Position numbers and translations under genes: made by a program
In this document: positions 1-6,381 of the stretch, piece by piece
Layout of the letters: each line of letters opens with the position of its first letter
Position numbering within the stretch: position 1 is the first letter of the stretch
NCBI GenBank assembly: GCA_009782515.1
Contig: WRIY01000024.1
Location: 1-39,059 of the forward strand
DNA: 39,059 nt
From: Eubacteriaceae bacterium
Lineage (GTDB): Bacteria > Bacillota > Clostridia > Eubacteriales > Anaerofustaceae
Direction of reading: 5' to 3'
The notes under the pieces: generated by a model
The model's database searches: none
Seen by the model: the letters and a program-made list of their open reading frames with translations, nothing else
Told to the model about the DNA's origin: nothing

Positions 1-19
1 GCTTGATCAAATCACGCTT

Positions 20-271
20 TCAGATATTCAGGGCTGGTTTTTGAATTGTGGCTACTCGTGTGAAATATTGTGAACGCTCTAAAGCAATCTCTGATAAAAT
101 AGCTTCAAACCCAGCGCCATCATTCGTGAACTCCAGATGGGCTGCTACGGTTGCGCCGCGCCAGTCAGTGAATTGGGCGGCATGTGTTCTTTTAGCGATG
201 TCAATTCCAACAATAAGAGTTTCCTTTGTGATGCTTTCGATTTTTGAATTGATGTTATTTTCGTTAGACAT
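20..271 (-). pseudogene. IS110-type transposase, N-terminal fragment
   Basis: The first ~60 residues match the start of IS110-family DEDD transposases: a beta-strand with GIDIAKRTHAA, where the Asp is the first catalytic acidic residue, followed by a Lys/Arg/Gly-rich strand and a 'F.N...GF..' segment. Full-length members are roughly 300-450 residues; this frame ends after ~83 residues, and the last ~20 no longer look like the family, so the gene is broken by frameshift or deletion. I start it at the second Met of the open frame (position 271) because GGAG lies 9 bases upstream. The product cannot be active. The transposase would have been read leftwards, out of the window. Confidence 0.75.
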
Positions 272-474
272 AAAAAATTCTCCTGTGCTTTCTTGTTTAG
301 TGGTATTGTACACTGCTTAGGAGATTTTTTTATCCTCAGCGGCAAGCTTTGCTAAAGCTTCTACACAAGAATTCTTAACAATTCTGCATTCCCTTTTAAT
401 GATAAAATCCGCTGAACGCACGGGAATTTAGTTGTCCATATATAACTTAGCGAAAGTCAGTATTGATATGCAGT

Positions 475-510
475 GCAGCCAGCTAATTATCGACAAGCTT
501 AGCTGGCTGC
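475..510 (+). promoter_or_regulatory. Perfect 12-bp stem hairpin ahead of small membrane-protein gene
   Basis: GCAGCCAGCTAA (475-486) pairs perfectly with TTAGCTGGCTGC (499-510) across a 12-base loop, 28 bases before the start at 539. The inverted copy near 9530-9560 keeps most of the stem but has a mismatch. It has no T-tract, so it is not an obvious terminator. It could be an operator or an mRNA 5' structure. Confidence 0.45.
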
Positions 511-538
511 ATGTAAAAGCAATTACGATGGTGACTCA

Positions 539-853
539 ATGATGATTTTCTATAACACAATAATGTATGCCTTTGCGTTAATTATTGTATTTTTAGTGCA
601 TAAACGCATAAATAATTGCATAAAAAACAATACATTTCGAAGAAATGACTATGTATTTTTACGGATATGCATATTAATAGGGGTGCAGTTTTTGTCTCTT
701 CATTATATTTCTTCTATTTCTTATTCCAATAATATTTTCTCAATAACACTATACCAATGTGGTTATCTTATAATGATATTCATCGTAGAAGAATTAATGA
801 AGATTATGCAGCACCTTAATATGCAGATGAAAGAGAAAAAAGATGATGGGTGA
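539..853 (+). CDS. Small membrane protein, paralogue of 9165-9494
   Basis: A 104-residue hydrophobic protein whose family I do not recognise. It has a predicted N-terminal membrane helix (~3-20), a basic loop containing RINNCIKNNTFRRNDYV, further hydrophobic stretches (~42-60 and ~66-90), and a charged Lys/Asp-rich C-terminus. It is clearly paralogous to the product of 9165-9494, and the basic loop is nearly identical in both. The ribosome binding site is much weaker here (GGTGAC) than in the other copy (AAGGAG), so this copy may be poorly translated. The function is unknown; conservation of the frame in both copies is the main reason to believe it is a real gene. Confidence 0.6.
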   Translation: MMIFYNTIMYAFALIIVFLVHKRINNCIKNNTFRRNDYVFLRICILIGVQFLSLHYISSISYSNNIFSITLYQCGYLIMIFIVEELMKIMQHLNMQMKEKKDDG

Positions 854-1075
854 GTGTGGCGTAATTGCCTGTCACAGAAAGCTCTAGCGTGCTAAAATGA
901 TGTTCGCACAGCAAAACTGTACCATGGCCTTCAGATTCCGCCTCGCTGCAGACAACCTTGCCTTGATAAACAAGATAATAACCATTGGCTTAACAGTTCC
1001 CACTGCAGAGCCTGTAGCGGATTTTAACCGCCAAGCTGTTGCCCATGCCGGGCACACATAAAAAGGCATAACTGT
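845..1075 (-). pseudogene. Decayed reading frame, possible zinc-ribbon protein remnant
   Basis: Read on the minus strand, this stretch gives a protein-like sequence with a Cys-Pro-containing start (FYVCPAWGN-like) and then, after a stop and a frame change, a segment ending in CEHHFSTLELSVTGNYAT. The same C-terminal peptide appears, altered but in frame, in the inverted copy near 9105-9165 (CEHHFVALELAVTGS). That suggests the tail of a former gene was duplicated along with the neighbouring membrane-protein gene. No intact frame remains. The family assignment is a guess. Confidence 0.25.
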
Positions 1076-1335
1076 TTCGCTATGCCTTATGCAAATTCTT
1101 CTTACCGGAATCCCTTATGCCCTGCCCTTATTGGCTAGTTGCCAAGATCGAACACTATCGCATCCCCTCGCGCACTGCCATGCGTGCTATATCTCATATT
1201 ATCTGGCTCGCTCATTATATTAAGCGCTTGCTTTCACTATCAGCAAGCCCAGCTGGCAAAGCATAATGCTCAAACACTTGTTAATCTGCAATCTTTAACA
1301 TAGGAAACATAGGAATTTATATCGCCATGACAGGC
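1076..1335. other. Intergenic, no supported feature
   Basis: No reading frame with a credible start and no RNA gene is visible. The stretch probably holds the 3' flank of the minus-strand gene 1336-1854 and decayed sequence. Confidence 0.5.
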
Positions 1336-1854
1336 TTAATCAGGCGCAATTCTTGTGATGACAGCCCCGTAAGACTTAAGCAAGGCATGCTTTTCCTCTA
1401 ATGGCATACCTAATGCCATATCTACCAATTCATCATGATCAATGCCAATAACGCCGCTTAAGTCAACATACCATTCTTCTGGCAAGTGGAGCTCTTGAAA
1501 GTTGCGGGCTTTCTTCATAAGCTCTATCTGCTCGAGGCTTACTGCGCCTTCCATGCCAGCAGCCCACTTTAAGCCATATTCCGTATATTCGGATTCATTG
1601 TGCTCGGCATGCCCTTCAGGCTCAATCTTTGTGATGACAGCCCCGTAAGACTTAAGCAAGGCATGCTTTTCCTCTATCGGCATACCCAATGCCATATCTA
1701 CCAATTCCTCAGGATCAATGCCAATAACGCCGCTTAAGTCAACATACCATTCTTCCGCGATATTGTCTGTTAGCTTTGATGGCGCGGCTTTCGGGAATAT
1801 GATGAATGCAGCCGCAAAAGCTATAGCAGCGGCTAGCAATAATTTTCTTTTCAT
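1336..1854 (-). CDS. Secreted protein with two near-identical ~47-residue modules
   Basis: A 172-residue product with a classic Sec signal peptide: MKRK followed by a long Ala/Leu/Ile-rich core, with likely cleavage around residue 24. The mature part carries two almost identical modules (roughly 33-80 and 125-172). Each begins EEWYVDLSGVIGID, continues with a helical ELVDMALGMP.EEKHALLKSYG stretch and ends AVIT.I.P. They are joined by an acidic linker containing His/Glu-rich and helical segments. AAGGAG sits at good spacing before the ATG. No catalytic motif is visible. The repeats suggest a binding or surface role. It is transcribed away from the agr-like operon, with the Cys-rich gene 1953-2231 between them. 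Confidence 0.75.
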   Translation of the reverse strand: MKRKLLLAAAIAFAAAFIIFPKAAPSKLTDNIAEEWYVDLSGVIGIDPEELVDMALGMPIEEKHALLKSYGAVITKIEPEGHAEHNESEYTEYGLKWAAGMEGAVSLEQIELMKKARNFQELHLPEEWYVDLSGVIGIDHDELVDMALGMPLEEKHALLKSYGAVITRIAPD

Positions 1855-1952
1855 GCTGTACTCCTTATTTTGTTTTCTAATAGGAACAGCTAATTTTGTG
1901 CAATTGGCCCTGGTGTAAAGCTAGGCGCTGCATGAACTTATAAGCTCCTTCT

Positions 1953-2231
1953 TCATAATTTTATGCCGCAGCCGTTTGGAACTACTGCCAGACGCTCGTT
2001 AGTGTAGTATTTGCATTTGCTGCATATATACCTTTCCACAAATTCGCATTTGGTGCAATACCCAGAATTATTAAGGGAGTAATGGTGCGATGACACCCTA
2101 GTCCACCCGTAATACCCACCACAGCCACATGGGTCGACGCCTTCCTCTTCTGCAAAAACATTTAGTGGCGAGACTATTAACGATAGAAGCAGAACAAATA
2201 AAACAAATAGCGCAATATGTTTTTTATTCAT
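1953..2231 (-). CDS. Small secreted Cys-rich protein
   Basis: About 92 residues from the ATG at 2231 (MNKKHIAL...). The longer open frame upstream encodes a basic, unlikely N-terminus that falls in the duplicated control region, so I prefer the internal start. It has a strong signal peptide with likely cleavage after VFA-E near residue 27. The mature peptide is Cys-rich: a CGCGG motif, then CTKC, CSKC and a final Cys, spaced like a zinc ribbon or a disulfide-linked small protein. It is divergent from the agr-like regulator gene. Small Cys-rich secreted proteins of this general look occur in many Bacillota without known function. It could be an effector or a signal controlled by the neighbouring two-component system; that is inference. 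Confidence 0.65.
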   Translation of the reverse strand: MNKKHIALFVLFVLLLSLIVSPLNVFAEEEGVDPCGCGGYYGWTRVSSHHYSLNNSGYCTKCEFVERYICSKCKYYTNERLAVVPNGCGIKL

Positions 2232-2268
2232 CTTTTTCCGCTTTTTTTCTCGCTGGGCTCTAAAAGCT

Positions 2269-2542
2269 CTTTTGGTACTTTCAGTAAATCCTCCAATCGC
2301 TGGCAGTGCTTGATGTTGCTTTTGCAATTGATAGTACCAGCCTGGAAATGAGCCTGCCTGTTTTTTGATTCATACTGGAACCTCCCTTTAGAAACAGAAT
2401 TTGCCTTTCATTAATAATAAGCGAGCGAGGGGTATGGCTGCAACCTTTTGGCACGAATAACCAGTCTGTGGCACGAATGACATGCCTTTACAGTGAATAA
2501 GGGCCTATAATTTACTCAAGAGCCAAGAAAAGGGGGAGACAG
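2269..2542 (+). repeat. Duplicated control region, copy A
   Basis: About 270 bp matching 13030-13310 in the same orientation. It covers the region upstream of the response regulator, including the three 20-bp-spaced boxes, the TATAAT and the purine-rich ribosome binding site. Here it drives an intact gene; in the other copy it leads into transposase debris. Confidence 0.85.
2450..2511 (+). promoter_or_regulatory. agr-like promoter: three boxes at 20-bp spacing plus -10
   Basis: GGCACGAAT occurs at 2450-2458 and 2470-2478, and a related ACAGTGAAT at 2490-2498, all phased at 20 bp. The third resembles the AgrA box (ACAGTTAAG) known from staphylococci. TATAAT lies at 2506-2511 without a good -35 element at standard spacing, as expected for an activator-dependent promoter. 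LytTR-domain regulators bind such direct repeats, and the gene downstream encodes one, so autoregulation is the likely reading. The boxes are perfectly conserved in the second copy at 13216-13264. Confidence 0.65.
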
Positions 2543-2544
2543 GC

Positions 2545-3291
2545 ATGAGGGTTGCTATTTGCGAAGACGAGCGGTATTGGCAAGAGGCGCTTGAGGCATC
2601 CGTTTGCGAGTGGGCAAGGCAAAGGGAGGTGGATGCAGAGTGCCTAAGCTTTTATGGGCCAGCCGCCCTTCTAGAGGCCCTAGGGCAAAGAGAGGGCATA
2701 GACTGTGTTTTGCTCGACATTATGCTTGGGGATGATGCTATAAGCGGCATGGGCCTGGCAAAAGCCATACGCCAGGCTGGAAGCGCAGTTCCAATAATTT
2801 TTGTAACAAATGACAGCTCGTGCGTTTTTGACGGGTACGTAGTTGAGGCTATGGGCTATCTTAGCAAGCCAGCAGATCAAAGCAGGCTTTTTATGTACTT
2901 AGACAGGGCCTTAAAGCTTAAGGGCAACAGCGAGCCAGTACATGAGGCGCTCGATATCAATTCTGGCGGCATGATTGTAAGCGTGCGCAAAGGCGACATT
3001 GCATACGCCGAAGTCCTTGCCCATAAAGTCACATACCATGCAGCAGGCAGGGCGATAGAGTCAAGGGGTACGCTAAAGGGGGCGCTGGATCTTTTAGGCG
3101 CCGAAGGCTTTGTCCAAGTTCATAGATCTTACATAATCGCAGTTGGTAAAATCCACAGCATTAAAGCAACTATTCCATATGCCGTTTTTGTGCGGGTGGG
3201 GTTTGAAACAAAGAAGCTTGCCGTAAGCCGCAAGTACATTGGCAACTTGGTCAAGGCGTATGCAGACAATGCGCTTGGGAAAATATCATGA
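2545..3291 (+). CDS. LytTR-family response regulator (AgrA-like)
   Basis: 248 residues. The N-terminal receiver domain (~1-125) has acidic residues near the start (CEDE), the phosphoacceptor Asp58 in VLLDIML, the switch Thr in FVTND and the Lys of LSKP. The C-terminal LytTR DNA-binding domain (~140-245) shows the family's 'YAEV..HKVTYH' strand, the 'L..LL...GFVQVHRSYII' segment and the closing 'LAVSRKYI'. It would bind direct repeats such as those at 2450-2498. AGGGGGAGA is well placed before the ATG. It overlaps the kinase gene by 4 bases (ATGA), so the two are co-transcribed and probably translationally coupled. Its partner would be the kinase 3288-4622. Confidence 0.93.
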   Translation: MRVAICEDERYWQEALEASVCEWARQREVDAECLSFYGPAALLEALGQREGIDCVLLDIMLGDDAISGMGLAKAIRQAGSAVPIIFVTNDSSCVFDGYVVEAMGYLSKPADQSRLFMYLDRALKLKGNSEPVHEALDINSGGMIVSVRKGDIAYAEVLAHKVTYHAAGRAIESRGTLKGALDLLGAEGFVQVHRSYIIAVGKIHSIKATIPYAVFVRVGFETKKLAVSRKYIGNLVKAYADNALGKIS

Positions 3292-4622
3292 GCGCGGCAA
3301 GCTTTGCCGTAGAGATGCTTGGGTATGCTGCAACAATTTTAGCGCAGCTGTATTTCTTTTGCCGAACGATGCAGGAAAGGGCAGGCAAGGGAGAGCGGGC
3401 TATAGCCTCCTCAATCTTTTTTGTAGTAAAAATGGCAATGGCGCTCATCATGGCGTGGGGTGCGTATAGGCCTTATATTTCGCTAGCCCTCTGCATAATT
3501 TATACGCTATTTATATACGAAGGCAGCTATTTAATGCGAGTGGCATGGCCCTTGGCTGCCATCGCAATTGACGGAATAGTTGAAAGCGCTGTAATTAGCG
3601 CGTACCTTTTTTTGCCTGGGTCTTCAATGCAGGCAGTTGTGTCGCCTGGGCTTGCCAGATCGGCACTTGTAATTACAACAAACTCGGCTTTGTTTGCAGC
3701 ATACTGGCTTTGCACGCTTAAAGTAGACAAAACCAGAGCGGCGGTTGACTGGAGGGACGGCATCCTTTTGATTGCCATCCCCGCTGGCTGCTGGGCGATG
3801 CTTGAGGCTGTGTTCGCCTATGGGGATCTTCTGCCACCTGAAGCGGCAAGCCGCTTTATGGCCGCTGCAAGCTTTTCGCTCTTATTAGTTATAGCAAGCG
3901 CAATCGCGCTAAGCAACCGAATTGCAGCAAGCGCCTTTGAGCTGGCACAGTCTAAGATACAGCTTAATGCCGCTGAAATGTCGAGAGGGCACATAGCGCA
4001 GCTTAATGAACTGTATGAGCGCCTGTCAGCTGTACGCCATGACGTGCGCAGCCATTTGGCCGCAATTTTATCATATCTTAGCGCAGGGGAGTACAGCGCT
4101 GCAGAGAGCTACGCTGCCAGCGTTATAGAGCTGGGCGCTGGCGGGGAGGGCTATAGCTATACCGGCCATTTGGTACTGGATGCCCTTATAGGCGCCAAAG
4201 CGTCTGCAGCAAAAGAGTCAGGCATTAGTTTTGCTGTTGAAATCCAAATGCCAGAAAAGCTTCCCATAACAGATGTTGACTTGTGCATACTGTTTTCAAA
4301 CCTTATTGAGAACGCGTTTGAGGCGGACCAAAGCGCTCATAGCTGCCGCCATGTGCGCCTAAGCGCGCAGCCAATGGACTCTTATTGGGCGGTGGCGTGC
4401 CGCAACGGGACAAACAGGCAGGGCAGGTTTAGGGCCAGCGGCAGCATAAAGTCGACGAAGAAAGGGCAGGGGGTGTATGGCATTGGAACCAAGCAGATTC
4501 AAAAGATTGCAGAAGCTACAGGCGGCTTTGTTGAGTTCAGGCTTGAAAACTACGAGTTTAGCGCCCTTGCAATGCTAAAGATGGAAAGCGAGGCTGAAAT
4601 GGAGGGAGATTCATATGCTTGA
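3288..4622 (+). CDS. GHKL-type sensor histidine kinase (AgrC-like)
   Basis: 444 residues. The N-terminal half (~1-215) has about six membrane helices, the AgrC-type peptide sensor layout. A coiled linker follows, then the phosphoacceptor region SAVRHDVRSHL with His251, and a short dimerisation helix. The ATPase domain carries the N-box NLIENAFEAD (~338) and a G-box GVYGIGTKQI (~394). It lacks a classical F-box arrangement, as is typical of the HPK10/GHKL group. It overlaps the regulator upstream (4 bases) and agrB downstream (8 bases). It probably senses the peptide processed by the AgrB next to it. Confidence 0.92.
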   Translation: MSAASFAVEMLGYAATILAQLYFFCRTMQERAGKGERAIASSIFFVVKMAMALIMAWGAYRPYISLALCIIYTLFIYEGSYLMRVAWPLAAIAIDGIVESAVISAYLFLPGSSMQAVVSPGLARSALVITTNSALFAAYWLCTLKVDKTRAAVDWRDGILLIAIPAGCWAMLEAVFAYGDLLPPEAASRFMAAASFSLLLVIASAIALSNRIAASAFELAQSKIQLNAAEMSRGHIAQLNELYERLSAVRHDVRSHLAAILSYLSAGEYSAAESYAASVIELGAGGEGYSYTGHLVLDALIGAKASAAKESGISFAVEIQMPEKLPITDVDLCILFSNLIENAFEADQSAHSCRHVRLSAQPMDSYWAVACRNGTNRQGRFRASGSIKSTKKGQGVYGIGTKQIQKIAEATGGFVEFRLENYEFSALAMLKMESEAEMEGDSYA

Positions 4623-5211
4623 GAGGATGGCGGCGGCAAGCGCTAGCTGGCTGGTTAGCAGCAATGCAATATGCGAGGCTGACTGGGATGTTTATAAATA
4701 CGGCTTCCACGCAATGTATAACAACATTGTAGACATTGCGTCTATCGCTGCTATAGCGCATATAGCCAAAATGGCGCCAGAAACAATTGCTTACCACATT
4801 GCCTTTGTGCCAATGAGAAACACGGCAGGAGGGTGGCACGCCAAAACGCACTTGCGCTGCTTTGCGCTGTCAACTGCCATGTTTGCAGCGTCGCTTTGCG
4901 GCATAGCCCATACAGTGCCACCTTACGCTACGGCGGCGCTGGGGCTCTTTTCGGCAGCGCTTGTGTGGGCATCTGCGCCTATAGAGCACGAAAACAGCCC
5001 GCTAAAATCAGAAAAGCGCTCTCATATGAAAAAGCTTGCCCGCACGCTGTCAACTGTTTTTGCAGGGGTAATAGCGCTTATTGAGGCTTTTGGCGCTGCA
5101 TCTTTTCGCTGGATAGCCTTATCGCTTGCATATGGGATGGCCAGCCAGTCGCTTCTTGCCCTGATGGCCCTATGGCAAAAACGGGTATCCGGAAAATGGG
5201 AAAAAACTTAA
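4615..5211 (+). CDS. agrB: AgrB-like membrane endopeptidase
   Basis: 198 residues with several membrane helices. It contains the AgrB active-site signature AGGWHAKTHLRC, in which His75 and Cys82 are seven residues apart, the same spacing as the catalytic His77/Cys84 of Staphylococcus aureus AgrB. The family cleaves and cyclises the AgrD propeptide into a thiolactone autoinducer. GGAGGGAGA precedes the start within the kinase gene. The gene order (regulator-kinase-agrB) differs from the staphylococcal agrBDCA order. No obvious agrD follows: 66 bases after the stop the sequence becomes an antisense IS21 remnant, so the operon's 3' end may have been lost. Confidence 0.9.
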   Translation: MLERMAAASASWLVSSNAICEADWDVYKYGFHAMYNNIVDIASIAAIAHIAKMAPETIAYHIAFVPMRNTAGGWHAKTHLRCFALSTAMFAASLCGIAHTVPPYATAALGLFSAALVWASAPIEHENSPLKSEKRSHMKKLARTLSTVFAGVIALIEAFGAASFRWIALSLAYGMASQSLLALMALWQKRVSGKWEKT

Positions 5212-5399
5212 CACAAGCCGGGTTCTGTATATTTTCGGTGCAAAGAAAAACCGCTAGAAATGGCGTTTTTTATTCTTTACCGGCAGATCGGGGCATATAT
5301 CGCTTTTGTCTTTTGCGCCCAAGCTCGGTAGTTTTCCGAAAACTGCGAGTACTGGTAAGGCACGCTTCCTTCTGCAGCGCATTTCGCGGTATATTCTGA
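5196..5399 (+). CDS. Possible truncated AgrD-like peptide frame (weak)
   Basis: A frame starting at 5196 overlaps the end of agrB and begins with a short basic/amphipathic stretch followed by AGFCIFSVQ, with one Cys about where an AgrD thiolactone Cys could lie. It lacks the usual Pro-rich or acidic tail, and its second half is antisense to the IS21 istA remnant. If it ever was agrD, the insertion replaced its end. The ribosome binding site is weak. I list it only because an agrB gene without a substrate gene is unexpected. Confidence 0.2.
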   Translation: MGKNLTQAGFCIFSVQRKTARNGVFYSLPADRGIYRFCLLRPSSVVFRKLRVLVRHASFCSAFRGIF

Positions 5400-5513
5400 C
5401 CAAAGCAGCGTAAACGTTACCCCTTTCTTGGCTAGCTCTTTGTGCATTTGCTCATAGTCAGGAATTCGGCGCGCCCTTAAGTCCCTGCTCAGATAGAGAG
5501 CCTTCTGAATGTG
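5277..5513 (-). pseudogene. istA: IS21-family istA transposase fragment
   Basis: A 78-residue open stretch on the minus strand contains IPDYEQMHKELAKKGVT, LLWSEY and YQYSQFSENYRAW, a strong match to the conserved N-terminal part of IstA, the IS21 transposase. Both the start and the large catalytic C-terminal part are missing. No istB is present. It begins 66 bases after the agrB stop, marking an old insertion/deletion boundary. Confidence 0.8.
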
Positions 5514-5639
5514 TTAGTGCCTGCTATAGTAGGCGCGTCTGTTTTTACCCGCAATGTTTTAAGGCTGCTAACAAGGAAAGCCAGAGCTGGCTCTGGGTGA
5601 TGTTATGGAGCCAGCCTGGAACAAGGGCCAGCCTGGCCG

Positions 5640-6331
5640 GCAGATCGAATCTGAGATTCACTTTCACAGCCATGGCAAAGGCTTTATTGACACCGCGCTT
5701 GCTGTGTAGAATACGCAAATAGAGGCGCTTGTAGCCGAAATCGCTGCAAGCGGGGCTGAAGATGCGCGGCTATTTATAAACCAGCTTATTGGCATGGAGC
5801 CAAAGACGCTCTCGGGCATTTATGCCGAGGCTGCAAACAGGGTTATGCCTTTTGCCACTGACAGGGATTTGCGGGCCTGCCTGCAAAAGCAGAAACAGTT
5901 TCGCCAAAAGACATCGAAGGCAAATATGACGTATACCTAAGCATACATGAAGACAGGTTTGAGGCCTGGAGCGGTCTGCTCACGCTAATTGTCAGCCAGT
6001 TTTTAAAGTATTTTGAGAGGCGGGCCGAAGAAGGGGCGGAGCCTGTCTTGTTTTTGCTTGAGGAGTTTGCGCGGCTTGGCAAGGTTGAGGTGGCAGTGGG
6101 CGGCCTTGCCACGTTTAGGAGCAAGAAGGTGACGATGTGCATTGTGGCGCAGAGCCTTGCGCAGCTTGGGGTGAGGCGGGGGAGAGCCGGACAACAGAGG
6201 AGAAGCGCATTGTAAAGCCTGAAGAGCTTGCGAGCATGGGGGGCAAGCTGCTTTTGTATATGCCATATGGGCACTGCATGGTGAAGAAAGCGCCTTATTA
6301 TGGGGAAAAGGCTTTTACAAAAGGGGCCTAG
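5640..6331 (+). pseudogene. TraG/VirD4-type coupling protein, frameshifted remnant
   Basis: Consecutive frames give the C-terminal half of a type IV coupling protein: NQLIGMEPKTLSGIYAEAAN, then after a frame change SPKDIEGKYDVYLSIHEDRF, EAWSGLLTLIVSQFL, the Walker-B-like FLLEEFARLGKVE, ATFRSKKVTMCIVAQSLAQLG, and after another frame change KRIVKPEELASMGG. These are the order and motifs of TraG/VirD4 ATPases that feed DNA to a conjugation channel. At least two frameshifts and a missing Walker A half make it non-functional. It shows that a conjugative element once occupied this site. Confidence 0.85.
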
Positions 6332-6381
6332 GCATGGCAGGCAATGAGGCATGCCTGCTGCCCACTGCACTGCAGAATGCA

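Larger units (their letters stand above)
401..908 (+). repeat. Inverted duplication, copy A (~0.5 kb)
   Basis: This segment is repeated in inverted orientation at 9105-9608. Both copies contain the small membrane-protein gene, the upstream hairpin region and a matching downstream tail (the sequence around 'CTGTCACAGnAAGCTCTAGCG' to 'TGTTCGCA'). Outside these limits the flanks differ. Identity is high but imperfect, so the duplication is not recent. Confidence 0.85.
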
